Below, in pieces: positions 27,691-37,745 of a DNA stretch of 64,000 nt. Position 1 is the first letter of the stretch; each line of letters starts with the position of its first letter. The stretch is from Candidatus Poribacteria bacterium (GTDB lineage: Bacteria; Poribacteria; WGA-4E; WGA-3G): the NCBI GenBank assembly GCA_022826805.1, contig JAJDUH010000058.1, positions 45,987-109,986 of the forward strand. The letters are read 5' to 3'. Both the position numbers and the translations under genes were made by a program. Below the pieces are notes generated by a model that was not told where the DNA came from, searched no databases, and saw nothing but the letters and a program-made list of their open reading frames with translations.

Positions 27691-29109
27691 ATGAATAACC
27701 AAACGCTTTTCCCACTCTATGGCAAAGACAAGCAAGCAGACGCACCGCAAGCATCGCAGGTAGAAACACCTACACATGCCCGCCGTGTCTACATCGAGAC
27801 CTACGGATGTCAGATGAACGTCAGCGACAGCGAACTCATGGCAGGCATCTTGATGCAGAGCGGACACCAAACCGTCTCGGTTCTTGACGATGCGGATGTC
27901 GTCCTTGTCAATACCTGCGCCATACGGGAAAACGCTGAAACCAAAGTCATTAATCGTCTCACGCAGCTCAACCATCACAAACGCCGCCACCCCGACCTGA
28001 TTATCGGAGTTTGCGGCTGTATGGCACAGCATCTTCGGGACAAGCTCATAGATGCCGCACCTTATGTTGATCTCGTTATGGGACCCGATGCATATCGCGA
28101 TCTACCCATCGCACTCGACTCTTTGGCACGTGGTGTGGAATCGCACGTCTCTATGACAGACCGAGATCCGTTTGTCGGATTACGATTGGATAAAAGTGAG
28201 GATTACGCCGACATCGCTCCTATCCGAAAAGAGGGAATCCGGGCGTGGCTTACGATTCAACGCGGGTGCGATAAGATGTGTACCTTCTGCATCGTCCCCT
28301 TCGTCCGCGGCAGAGAGCGGAGCCTTCCGCTGAAACTCCTCGTTGAAGATGTCGAAAAACTCGTCGATCAAGGGTTCAAAGAGGTCGTCCTGCTCGGTCA
28401 GACCGTGAACTCCTATCACGACAACGATGCCGATTTTGGAGATCTCCTCTACGCCATTGGAGACGTTGACGGGTTAGAACGCGTACGGTTCACTTCCCCG
28501 CACCCCGCCGACGCAACGGACAGCATGATTGATGCGATGGCAAATTCGCCAAGCGTTTGTAAACACTTGCATCTTCCATTACAATCGGGTTCAACTGAAG
28601 TCCTTGAACGGATGCGCCGCACCTATACAGCAGCGGAATACCGGGACCTCGTCTCGAAACTCCGCGAACGCGTCCCTGATATCGCCATCACAACCGATGT
28701 GATTGTCGGTTTCTGCGGTGAGACGGATGCAGAGTTTCAACAGACGTATGAGATGATGGCAGACATCCGCTACGATTCGGCGTTCATGTTCAAGTATTCC
28801 GAGCGTGAGGGAACCCTCGCACACAAAGCCTTACCCGATGATGTTCCGGAAACAGTCAAGGGGGAACGCCTTAAACAGATTATAGGACTCCAAGAAAAAA
28901 TCTCCGCAGAAATCAATACAGCAACCGTTGGTGATACTGTAACCGTGCTGGTAGAGGGCGAATCCCGTCGGGATGCGGATAAATACCACGGGAAGTCAGA
29001 CGGTTTCAAAACCGCGGTATTCCCGAAAGCCGACAGCAAAATTGGCGATGTCGTCAACGTTCGCGTCGAGCGTACAACAGCGCATACCTTAATCGGACAG
29101 ATTGTTTAA
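27691..29109 (+). CDS. miaB: tRNA-2-methylthio-N6-dimethylallyladenosine synthase
   Basis: RVYIETYGCQMNVSDSELM...RGCDKMCTFCIVPFVRGRERS; C-terminal TRAM-like region. Confidence 0.95.
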   Translation: MNNQTLFPLYGKDKQADAPQASQVETPTHARRVYIETYGCQMNVSDSELMAGILMQSGHQTVSVLDDADVVLVNTCAIRENAETKVINRLTQLNHHKRRHPDLIIGVCGCMAQHLRDKLIDAAPYVDLVMGPDAYRDLPIALDSLARGVESHVSMTDRDPFVGLRLDKSEDYADIAPIRKEGIRAWLTIQRGCDKMCTFCIVPFVRGRERSLPLKLLVEDVEKLVDQGFKEVVLLGQTVNSYHDNDADFGDLLYAIGDVDGLERVRFTSPHPADATDSMIDAMANSPSVCKHLHLPLQSGSTEVLERMRRTYTAAEYRDLVSKLRERVPDIAITTDVIVGFCGETDAEFQQTYEMMADIRYDSAFMFKYSEREGTLAHKALPDDVPETVKGERLKQIIGLQEKISAEINTATVGDTVTVLVEGESRRDADKYHGKSDGFKTAVFPKADSKIGDVVNVRVERTTAHTLIGQIV

Positions 29110-29136
29110 TGAACGCACACCAATATTTGTAGGAGG

Positions 29137-29303
29137 AAATTTTGCCCACACGCGGCAAAATTTGTCTTAGCCTTATATTTTTTGTCCCGGTGAATGCCCT
29201 ACGGCATTCATACCGTTGATTTACGCGGCAAAATTTGTCTTAGCCTTATATTTTTGGTTTCCCACACGCGGAGACCAAATTTGTCTTAGCCTTACATTTC
29301 CCG
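29137..29303. repeat. Cluster of hairpins with CACACGC loop and TTTGTCTTAGCCTTATATTT tail (three copies)
   Basis: AAATTTTGCCCACACGCGGCAAAATTT; ACGCGGCAAAATTTGTCTTAGCCTTATATTT; TTTGGTTTCCCACACGCGGAGACCAAATTTGTCTTAGCCTTACATTT. Confidence 0.75.
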
Positions 29304-29338
29304 ACTTATAACTCATAACTTATAACCCACAACCATAT

Positions 29339-30124
29339 ATGGACAAACTCAGAATCAAAAGCAAAGTCGAAATCGAAAAAATGAAACGGAGCGGTCAGGC
29401 TGCTGCAACTGTGCTCAAACGCGTTGGGGAGGCAATTGCACCGGGTGTATCCACTGCCGAATTAGAACGCATCTCACGTGAGACAATCGCCGAAGTTAAT
29501 TCCATATCCTCCTTCTTAGGCTACCAACTCCCAGATCACGAACCCTATCCCGCGACGATATGCCTCTCCATCAACGACGTTGTTATCCACGGAATCCCGA
29601 ACGAAAATCAGGTGCTGAAAGACGGGGACATCATCGGGATTGATACTGCTGTCAGTATTGACGGCTATCACGGCGATAACGCATACACTTTTCCTGTTGG
29701 AGACATCTCACCCTCAGCCGCCCGCCTGCTTAAAGTGACACGCAGTTCTCTCTACGATGCGATTGCCGAGGCGAAACCCGGAAACCGTATCGGGGACATC
29801 TCTTCTCAATTGCAAGAGGGCGCGGAATCTAATGGGTTCTCTGTACTCCAGAACTTTTCGGGGCACGGCATCGGACGCAGCCTCCATGAAGCACCAGAGG
29901 TCCCCTGCATGGGCGTTGCAGGGCGCGGTTTACGTCTCAGACCGGGGATGGTGCTCGCGATTGAGACGATGGTCAACGTCGGACTCCCCGACGTCCAAAT
30001 ACTCGCAGACGGATGGACGGTCGCAACAGTAGATGGAAGCCTCTCTGCCCTCTTTGAGCATACAGTAGCAATTCTCTCAGACGGACCCGAAATCTTAACA
30101 GGAAGCACACTCTGGGATATTTAA
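29339..30124 (+). CDS. map: Type I methionine aminopeptidase
   Basis: IKSKVEIEKMKRSGQAAATVL...GIDTAVSIDGYHGDNAYTF...GHGIGRSLHEAPEVP...LAIETMV. Confidence 0.93.
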   Translation: MDKLRIKSKVEIEKMKRSGQAAATVLKRVGEAIAPGVSTAELERISRETIAEVNSISSFLGYQLPDHEPYPATICLSINDVVIHGIPNENQVLKDGDIIGIDTAVSIDGYHGDNAYTFPVGDISPSAARLLKVTRSSLYDAIAEAKPGNRIGDISSQLQEGAESNGFSVLQNFSGHGIGRSLHEAPEVPCMGVAGRGLRLRPGMVLAIETMVNVGLPDVQILADGWTVATVDGSLSALFEHTVAILSDGPEILTGSTLWDI

Positions 30125-30286
30125 AAATAACTATCATAGGACTTATGGATTTCCTCTTAAAGTTCCCCTGATAAAACAGTCGAACCTCATGGTAGTTGAG
30201 TTTATCTTGAATGCCACAAAAGACGCTTAACTGAAAACTGAAAGTATTTCGTAGAAATCCGTACTGACAACTGGCAACTATAAACC

Positions 30287-30949
30287 ATGAAAATCATAGC
30301 CAGCATCACCGCACTCCTCATCTTCGTCTCTCTCTACCTCATTTTCGGGTATGCCCGAATCGAAGGCACGATGCTTGAGGTCCAGAAAATCTTCTACTAC
30401 CACGTCTCTGCCGCATTGACCGTGTTTGTAGCGTTCGGTGTCAACTGCGTCTTCAGTATCAAGTACCTCATCCAGCGGAAACCCAACGACGATCTGCTGG
30501 CAGTTGCTGCTGCTGAACTCGGCATTGTCTTTTGCACAATCGCGCTCCTCTCAGGACCCATCTGGGCGCGATACGCGTGGAACACATGGTGGAATTGGGA
30601 GGCGCGCCTTACCAGCACACTTGTCCTTTGGCTCATGTACATCGGCTATTTTATTCTCCGATCGGCGCTGGAAGGCGACAAACGTCGGATCTATTCTGCT
30701 GTTCTCGGCATTATCGCTTATCTTGATGTACCGATTGTCTATTACGCAGTCGATATTTGGCAGGGGGGATTGCATCCCGACCGCGGAACGAAGTGGAGTC
30801 TTGAAGCAACGATGCGACAAACATGGATGGTCGCACTCGTCGCACTGATTATGCTGTTTACGTTGCTACTCATCGTGCGGTATCGTATGAAAAAAGCGCA
30901 GACGCGTTATGAGATCATCCGACAGAAACAGCTCGGGGAGGTATCTTGA
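30287..30949 (+). CDS. Cytochrome c biogenesis protein, CcmC/CcsA family
   Basis: KIFYYHVSAA...GPIWARYAWNTWWNWEARLTSTLVLWLMYIGY (WWNWE motif). Confidence 0.88.
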   Translation: MKIIASITALLIFVSLYLIFGYARIEGTMLEVQKIFYYHVSAALTVFVAFGVNCVFSIKYLIQRKPNDDLLAVAAAELGIVFCTIALLSGPIWARYAWNTWWNWEARLTSTLVLWLMYIGYFILRSALEGDKRRIYSAVLGIIAYLDVPIVYYAVDIWQGGLHPDRGTKWSLEATMRQTWMVALVALIMLFTLLLIVRYRMKKAQTRYEIIRQKQLGEVS

Positions 30950-31287
30950 TGAAAATAGCAGTTTTAGTCAGTTTTTTAGCAGTGTTGATAGTGTTCTTTT
31001 TCGTGGCACAAATTCCAATCACCTTAACTTCCGATGAAGTTGACAAGGCCGTCTCGGAGGCTACCGCTGCGTCTGGAGGGATGGTGGATGAAGCGTTACT
31101 GACACAGGCAGTTCAGTTGTCTGTTGAGAAACTCGAAAAGGGACAACGCACGCGCCTGAAATACCTCGCATCCGCCTATCTCGTCATCTGGTTGGTGTTT
31201 GTTCTCTATGTGTTGCAACTCGATCGACAACAACAAGCACTCGACAAACGCCTCGCTCAGCTCGAACAAGAATCCGACGACACGTAG
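30946..31287 (+). CDS. CcmD-like small membrane protein
   Basis: Overlaps the CcmC stop (ATGA); LKYLASAYLVIWLVFVLYVLQLDRQQQALDKRLAQLE. Confidence 0.65.
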   Translation: MMKIAVLVSFLAVLIVFFFVAQIPITLTSDEVDKAVSEATAASGGMVDEALLTQAVQLSVEKLEKGQRTRLKYLASAYLVIWLVFVLYVLQLDRQQQALDKRLAQLEQESDDT

Positions 31288-31449
31288 CCGTATCCCAAAA
31301 TCTATCCTAAAATTATCATCCTATCGTAAACCATCAAAATATACAGACGTTCATAGACTGTAGACAGACTTCTCCTTTTTAAAATACCCGAACACTCCGA
31401 AATATCAGCGAAACCCAACGCTGCAACTCCACAATTACGGAGGCTCAAA

Positions 31450-31899
31450 ATGAAAACCTTCCTTTTCAACACACAACAAACGCTTGAGCAGCCACTTGAG
31501 AAAGTCTTTGCATTCTTTTCTAATGCACATAACCTTGCTGAGATTACACCGCCATGGCTCCGCTTTGAAGTCCTAACGCCTGCCTCAATTGAGATGTCAC
31601 CCGGGACACTTATCGATTATCGCTTGAAACTCCGTGGGATCCCAATCCGTTGGCAGAGCGAGATTACCGAGTGGAACCCACCACACGCTTTTGTTGATAT
31701 CCAACGCCGCGGCCCCTATCGGCTCTGGCGGCACACGCATACCTTTAGCGAGACAAAAGATGGCGTCGTCGTAGGTGATTCAGTCGAATATGCTGTCTGG
31801 GGTAATGCATTGGTTAACAAACTTCTTGTACGTCCCGATATAGAGAAAATCTTTGCCTACCGCACAGCGCAGCTGAGCGAGATCTTCCGTCAAGGTTGA
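31450..31899 (+). CDS. SRPBCC family protein
   Basis: TLEQPLEKVFAFFSNAHNLAEITPPWLRFEVLTP...GTLIDYRLKLRGIPIRW. Confidence 0.88.
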   Translation: MKTFLFNTQQTLEQPLEKVFAFFSNAHNLAEITPPWLRFEVLTPASIEMSPGTLIDYRLKLRGIPIRWQSEITEWNPPHAFVDIQRRGPYRLWRHTHTFSETKDGVVVGDSVEYAVWGNALVNKLLVRPDIEKIFAYRTAQLSEIFRQG

Positions 31900-31910
31900 C
31901 TCTTTAGTCG

Positions 31911-32012
31911 TAGGTTGGGTTGAGCGGTCAATCCACAAGAACGATCTTCTTTACCCAAGGAATTCTGTTTTTTGATCGTCTATTTTTATGATAGATGTAG
32001 CAAAACCCAACG
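31911..32012. repeat. Expanded GTTGGGTT...AACCCAAC palindrome with about 75 bp in the loop
   Basis: gtaggttgggttgagcgg ... gcaaaacccaacg. Confidence 0.55.
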
Positions 32013-32994
32013 AATCATAAATATGGAGGAAACCCAAACTGTGGCACCCGGAATCATGTTGGTTTTAATGGGACTTGCATCATCCCAAATTATTAACAAC
32101 AACAGAATAGAAAGTATTGAAGTAACCCCCAAAATCGAAATCGTAGACATCCCAAGCGAATTTTCTGTTTTCAGACAGATGGGCTGTAATAGATATATCA
32201 GCGTTTTCGGGGTGCATATCTTCGCAACCCCAACGACACCTGAGGAAAAACTCTCACACGCCGCAGGCGTTTTGGCACAATACCTCGATAACGACGAGGA
32301 TGGTGTGCCTGACAACACGTCAGTCCTCAGTCAACTGGTCAGCCGAAACGTCTTCATCATTATGCCCGGAACAGATGCGGAGATGGAGGAGTTGGAAATG
32401 GAGTTGGTAGAAGAGGCAGGCTATCGATTTGGTCAAGACCTGTATGGCGAAGAAACCAAACCGGATTTTCTTGTTGACGGCAAAATCAATGCCCCGGATG
32501 GCGGATACTACGACGGCGCATTGGAAGAAATTCTGCACCCTATTACACATTACGGTTATGCCAACGCCTATCCCGAAGTGTTCGGAACGAGACGAGGAAC
32601 CACCTTGGCGAAGTGCATGGATGCCGCCCGTGGTGGATATTTTGAACGAGTGCCACAAGGGGGACCCAAAAGCGGGTATCCGGCGGAAGCTTGGTATCAC
32701 TATACCGACGAGACTTGTGACTATGGTTGCATGATTACGGAGTATATCTACTGGGCGCTAACATCAATATTAGGAACACAGGACTTTCCAGGGCGACAGG
32801 AGAATCTCGAAGTCGAATGGGAATTGAATACCAGAGAACGGGTTAGAACTGGGGATGCCGCAGTATATGAACTTCTAACAGATCCTCAGTACAGATTCCC
32901 GACCAAGGCACCAGATGGAAACTACCAACCATCGGCATTTCCCGTTACAGTTGTTCCTATCATCACTATCAAGGATGAAGATTCCTCACAATAA
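31972..32994 (+). CDS. Hypothetical protein; start uncertain (may be about 32023 or later)
   Basis: Long ORF; LAQYLDNDEDGVPDN acidic Ca-binding-like stretch; ALEEILHPITHYGYANAYPEVFG. Confidence 0.6.
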   Translation: MIVYFYDRCSKTQRIINMEETQTVAPGIMLVLMGLASSQIINNNRIESIEVTPKIEIVDIPSEFSVFRQMGCNRYISVFGVHIFATPTTPEEKLSHAAGVLAQYLDNDEDGVPDNTSVLSQLVSRNVFIIMPGTDAEMEELEMELVEEAGYRFGQDLYGEETKPDFLVDGKINAPDGGYYDGALEEILHPITHYGYANAYPEVFGTRRGTTLAKCMDAARGGYFERVPQGGPKSGYPAEAWYHYTDETCDYGCMITEYIYWALTSILGTQDFPGRQENLEVEWELNTRERVRTGDAAVYELLTDPQYRFPTKAPDGNYQPSAFPVTVVPIITIKDEDSSQ

Positions 32995-33058
32995 GTAGGC
33001 GAGGTTTCTAACCTCGCCTGACGCGCTATGTTTTGCGAGGATGGCTTCGGCTTGAACG

Positions 33059-33733
33059 CTATAACAAAAACAGAAATCCTCCGTACAACTGGATTCTATC
33101 GTAATAATGCATAACCCGCTCTACGAAATATAGCGTCTTGTCGGATCCCTCAAAATAACCGTGAGGAGGTTTCCCGCTTTCCCACACTTTTCTGTGTATA
33201 TCCGCATGCGTCCTCGTCAGTTGGCTCAGTGCTATACTCACTGGACGCCACAGTGTTGGGTTTGCCATTTTACTATAGCGAATGAGTGCTTGTGCATCGC
33301 GCACCCGTCCGAGTCCACCGTTATAGCTCGCCAACACCAACCGATGCCGATCCTCGTCCGGACTATCTGGAAAGGCGTTGTATAATATGTTTAGGTAACG
33401 CGTCGCACCTGCGACGCTCTGTTCAGCATCAAAAGGGTCTTCCACCCCCAGCTCCTTTGCCGTGTTGGGCATCAGTTGTGTCAATCCTAGGGCACCTACC
33501 GGACTTTCTGCCTTTTCGTTAAATCCAGATTCCTGAGTAATCAACGCGCAGATAAGCCGAGCGTCCAAGTCTTCTTTGGCAGCGTATTTCTGGATTAATC
33601 CCCTATATTGGAGTATCTTCGGTGTAAGCGCGAGCAACCGCACATCCGGCGGGAAGCCGTTGATAAGACCGCTGATTAGAAAAATCAAGACAACCGTCGT
33701 AATAATAATGAGAACAGTGTGTTTACGAATCAT
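33059..33733 (-). CDS. Lytic transglycosylase (SLT domain)
   Basis: LDARLICALITQESGFNEKAESPVGALGLTQLMPNTAKELGV...ATRYLNIL. Confidence 0.9.
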   Translation of the reverse strand: MIRKHTVLIIITTVVLIFLISGLINGFPPDVRLLALTPKILQYRGLIQKYAAKEDLDARLICALITQESGFNEKAESPVGALGLTQLMPNTAKELGVEDPFDAEQSVAGATRYLNILYNAFPDSPDEDRHRLVLASYNGGLGRVRDAQALIRYSKMANPTLWRPVSIALSQLTRTHADIHRKVWESGKPPHGYFEGSDKTLYFVERVMHYYDRIQLYGGFLFLL

Positions 33734-33790
33734 TTTTCTCTTTGGATCATAGGTTATGAGTTATGGGTTGTGAGTTGTGGGTTATGAGTA

Positions 33791-33898
33791 CTGTAGGTTG
33801 GGTTGAGCGGAACATGAAAAATTGGCACATTTCATGCAAGAGTCGCCGCATTTTCAAAGGACTCGAACACTCCCAAATCTCAGTGAAACCCAACACTT
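33791..33898. repeat. Expanded GTTGGGTT...AACCCAAC palindrome with about 80 bp in the loop
   Basis: gtaggttgggttgagcgga ... cgaacactcccaaatctcagtgaaacccaacact; right half resembles 31385..31423. Confidence 0.6.
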
Positions 33899-33900
33899 TG

Positions 33901-35439
33901 CTAAAATACATACCCTACATGAAACACAACCCGATGCGTCTGACGACTTTTTCCCAGACGGTGTTCACTGTTCTGCGTGTGCTCCCACGCATAAAACAGC
34001 GAAGCATTCCAGGCATCCAATGGACGATAAGACAACTGCCCACCGATTTCCGTCACGCGAGCAACAATACCTGTAGGAAATGGAAGCGACTCGTAATCCT
34101 CACCATAAAACCTATCAGCAATTGTCCCTTCACCGTGTCGGGTCAAGACGGCACGCATTTCTGCTACCGTGGAGACAGTAAACTGATAAGAGGCTGACAA
34201 CCTCACCGTATCAGTGTCAGTACCAATCGGGTGTCCAATCGCATAGCCGAAATGCGTGAACTGATTATCGGGCACAAGGTGTGTGTATGCCCATCGATTA
34301 ACGCGCGCATATTCGCTATGGATGCCGAGCTGACGTTTTAACCACCGCGGATACCATGTCAATCCCAAGACCCATGCAACCGCATGTGGATCGTTTGAAG
34401 TCGGTACATACTGAATATCGTCGATGACCCACTCACCGTAAAGACGCACACCCTCAATCGGTCGGATAGCAACATCAAACGCAAACATCATATTATCATC
34501 CGCTTTAGCGTTGTATTGGAGCGCGTAATAAAAGGTAACCGGATTTGCGTATTTCCAATTCAGCGTCTGTGCATCACCGCCGTAAAGCACCCACTCAGCG
34601 ACGCCGATTTCCACACGGTCGTTGAACTGATAATCGAGGCGATGCCCACTCATATAGCGTTTCGCCAGATAGCGTTTTTTCCCGTCATCGTACCATGTTG
34701 AATCCAGTTGTGTCGTGAAGGCGGTCGCTTTAAGTTTCTTGCCGAGTTTACCTGTCAACCGAACTTGGTCAAACGGCGGTGAATTGTCCGAGATACCAAC
34801 AGTTTTGTACGGACTCGCACCCCAGAAAAGCCAATCTCTACCCACGACTAAGTTCAGGTGCGTGCTGTTTACTTGTAGGTAGCTTCGCTTGAAGTCTATG
34901 ATATACTCGCGGGCGCGGTGCCACGGTTCATAACGTTGCTCTGCGGTTTTCCCATCAAGCGGACGGCTTTCAAAATTCTGTGCCTCAAATTCAGAGTAGA
35001 GCGTTAAGCGTGGCGCAGTGCCTTTTTCAAGGTCTCCAAGTGTGTACTGGAACGCACTTTCAACCGCTGGCGCTATTTTTTTTTCTGTTGCCCGGAGTTG
35101 TGGGAACGCTTCTATCGCTAATCCGTGCTCGCCCGCAATTTCCGATCTAAATTCCCGTTTCAGTTTCTCAAGCAGTTTCCTATCTATCGCCGATATAACA
35201 ACCTGACCCTTCCGAATTCGCCGTTCTGCCTGTTGTATAATCTCTGCTATTTCTACACGTGAGAGGGGTGCCGTTTGCCGATGAAAACCGCCCGTGATAC
35301 CGTCAGTCTCTAACCTCGCAAGTGCCTCGGTAATCCATCCATCAAAGTTCAACGGCACATCGGGGGCGCCGTACACAGAATTCAATATGAACACGAAGGC
35401 AAGGAGAACGTAGAATAATCGTTGTCGGTTATCCGTCAT
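33901..35439 (-). CDS. Wzi-like capsule assembly/outer membrane protein
   Basis: ALARLETDGITGGFHRQTAPLSRVEIAEIIQQAERR...; VVGRDWLFWGASPYKTVGISDNSPPFDQVRLTGKLGK. Confidence 0.75.
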   Translation of the reverse strand: MTDNRQRLFYVLLAFVFILNSVYGAPDVPLNFDGWITEALARLETDGITGGFHRQTAPLSRVEIAEIIQQAERRIRKGQVVISAIDRKLLEKLKREFRSEIAGEHGLAIEAFPQLRATEKKIAPAVESAFQYTLGDLEKGTAPRLTLYSEFEAQNFESRPLDGKTAEQRYEPWHRAREYIIDFKRSYLQVNSTHLNLVVGRDWLFWGASPYKTVGISDNSPPFDQVRLTGKLGKKLKATAFTTQLDSTWYDDGKKRYLAKRYMSGHRLDYQFNDRVEIGVAEWVLYGGDAQTLNWKYANPVTFYYALQYNAKADDNMMFAFDVAIRPIEGVRLYGEWVIDDIQYVPTSNDPHAVAWVLGLTWYPRWLKRQLGIHSEYARVNRWAYTHLVPDNQFTHFGYAIGHPIGTDTDTVRLSASYQFTVSTVAEMRAVLTRHGEGTIADRFYGEDYESLPFPTGIVARVTEIGGQLSYRPLDAWNASLFYAWEHTQNSEHRLGKSRQTHRVVFHVGYVF

Positions 35440-37525
35440 CGGTTTCCAGTTTTTTTACGTATGCATCAATGTGGCGAAACTGCCATGTCCATCGTGTGTT
35501 GTAAAGGAACTGACGGAGATCGAAGCGGTTATCGTCTGGAGAATAAGATTCAGCGTGATAAGATGGCGTCAATGTCGTCATTTTGTGGCGATTGATGGAA
35601 TAGTATCTAAAGAACCGTTTTACCTTTTCAGCGACCTCCCTCGGCGGCAAATCGGCCCACTCCTGCACTAATTTCTCGAACATGCTGAACGGACCGCACT
35701 GCTCCATTTTTCGGAGTTGTCCGAATCGGCTCAATTCGGCGTAGGTCATTCCCATATCATCTTCATCTGTTTGCGTGTAGGTTTCGGTTATCGGTTCGAG
35801 TTCCGCCGTCGGTGGGGCATCAACAATTTCAGCAAGCGCAGAATAGCCGAGCTCATCTTTTGCCCAAATCAGAAACCGACGCAGATCGTGTTTGCTAATA
35901 CCACCGATGGGGTTAATGTCTCCGCTACTGCAGTCGTACTTTGTAAGGTATCCGCGTAGTGCCTCGTCAACGTTCCCTGTTCCTAAAACAAGAAGCGTCC
36001 CTTGACGTTTTCGCGTCCACGGCATCATCTGTGCAAAGAGATAACTAATCACCATCCGCAACCGTGCCTGTATGTTTTGGAGTGCTTGGTTCTCTATGTA
36101 CGTGCCACCTTCGACCTTGAACCGCGGCGTCTTCTGCGTGATACGCGTAAACAGTGATTGCAGAGCCCTAACGAGGCCATCCATGTTAATGTTCAGATGG
36201 TATGCCCCTATCTGTTCAGCGAGGAGTTTCGCACGTTTCTGTGTCTCACGCGAACTGTTTTCTGTCCCGATATAGCATGTATACAGCAAGCGATTGGCGA
36301 GAACACACGGGTCTGTAAAAACATCGGGCGTTTCACCCTTTTCCAACCATCGCGCAACGTCCCTGATAACCATCGCGTTCTTTTCACGGACGGCTTCAGC
36401 AACGAGTTGACACATCGAACCCACAAGCGTCGCAACCGCGCCGCTATCGGCGCCACCAGAGAGTGGAATAAAATATCCCGCTGCCTCAGATCTACGCAGA
36501 TAGTCCCAAAGCCAACACGCCGGACCGAGAGCTATCTCCTCTTCTGGCTTGTGAAAGTGTAGAGGTGTTTTTGGACTCGCTCTTAATACATTTTCCGAAT
36601 ATGAGAGGTCAAGTTCAAAATCAATCTCAATCTGTGGAAGTGGTTCTGTTTTGCTCGCTTGAATAGCCCGACTCGCCTTCGCACCCCGATAAGCACGAAC
36701 ATCGTTAAGGTTCACCGTCGCCGTGATAACCTCTACATCTTTCAGTGAGAATTGAGAACTCCAGTTTAAAATTTCGCCATTTTGAGCGATCAGGGCAGAA
36801 CCATCAAAATACAGTCTACCCCCGTCACACCCTTGTTGATTCGCGTAAAGATAGACGCCACCGTTTTTCTCGCTCGCGTTTCGGATAAGGGCGATGCGCG
36901 TATCCAATTTCCGCAGTTCGTGATGTGAGCCTGACCCGTTCGCGATAATCTCAACACCCGCATTGCCAAGGTGGATATGCGGACTCATCGGCACAAACAG
37001 TTCTTCGCAAGTCTCGGATGCCAAGAGTGTGTCACCAGTAGCAATCGCAGCAATACCGATAGGAACCTTCTCTTGCCCTGTCAGTTCGCGAATCTCACGC
37101 GGAAGCGTATAAGGTTCAGTTGTCCAGCCGTGTTCCCATGCCGTGAACCACCGATGCTCCCGATAGTTCCCGTCGCTTGCCAGTACCATCTTCGGGCGAA
37201 TCAACAACAACTTACCATCCAACACAAAAACCCGGCAGTTATACCTCACATTTTTGTGCATGACCGGCATGCCGATGTCACATAGGATACCATCTGTGTA
37301 CTTCCCTTTCAGGATATATGCCAGCGATTCCCAACTGTGTCGCAGCGTGTCCAATTCCAGAAAATGGTCTTCGCAGGAATATCCCGTGATCTCCAATTCC
37401 GGTCCCAGTCGATACCGCGCACCCTGCGCTTTCGCTATCTCGATTGATTCAATAATACGCGCCGTATTCCCTTCAAAATCGAGACTCCACTGGTTCAGAT
37501 TGCACGTCGCAACAACAGCTTTCAT
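35429..37525 (-). CDS. nadE: Glutamine-dependent NAD+ synthetase
   Basis: N-terminal nitrilase domain; PLSGGADSGAVATLVG; GTGNVDEALRGYLTKYDCSSGDINPIGGISK. Confidence 0.93.
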   Translation of the reverse strand: MKAVVATCNLNQWSLDFEGNTARIIESIEIAKAQGARYRLGPELEITGYSCEDHFLELDTLRHSWESLAYILKGKYTDGILCDIGMPVMHKNVRYNCRVFVLDGKLLLIRPKMVLASDGNYREHRWFTAWEHGWTTEPYTLPREIRELTGQEKVPIGIAAIATGDTLLASETCEELFVPMSPHIHLGNAGVEIIANGSGSHHELRKLDTRIALIRNASEKNGGVYLYANQQGCDGGRLYFDGSALIAQNGEILNWSSQFSLKDVEVITATVNLNDVRAYRGAKASRAIQASKTEPLPQIEIDFELDLSYSENVLRASPKTPLHFHKPEEEIALGPACWLWDYLRRSEAAGYFIPLSGGADSGAVATLVGSMCQLVAEAVREKNAMVIRDVARWLEKGETPDVFTDPCVLANRLLYTCYIGTENSSRETQKRAKLLAEQIGAYHLNINMDGLVRALQSLFTRITQKTPRFKVEGGTYIENQALQNIQARLRMVISYLFAQMMPWTRKRQGTLLVLGTGNVDEALRGYLTKYDCSSGDINPIGGISKHDLRRFLIWAKDELGYSALAEIVDAPPTAELEPITETYTQTDEDDMGMTYAELSRFGQLRKMEQCGPFSMFEKLVQEWADLPPREVAEKVKRFFRYYSINRHKMTTLTPSYHAESYSPDDNRFDLRQFLYNTRWTWQFRHIDAYVKKLETDDG

Positions 37526-37679
37526 GGTTGAATAGTGGTCGGTTGTCAGTTGTCGGTTAAGAGGCTCTTTTGTTAATCAGACGTTTCTTTAACCGACAAC
37601 CCAAGACTGGTAACCGACAACCTCCTCCTGTGTCTTTTGTGGTTTTATGCGCCGATGGGAACAAGATGCTCCGTCTCCG

Positions 37680-37722
37680 TAGGCGAGGTGTTTTTGCTGG
37701 GGTGTTTCCCCCTAACCTCGCC
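37680..37722. repeat. Constant-loop hairpin element
   Basis: GTAGGCGAGGTGTTTTTGCTGGGGTGTTTCCCCCTAACCTCGCC. Confidence 0.8.
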
Positions 37723-37745
37723 GCTTTCTTACAACTTATAGCCCC

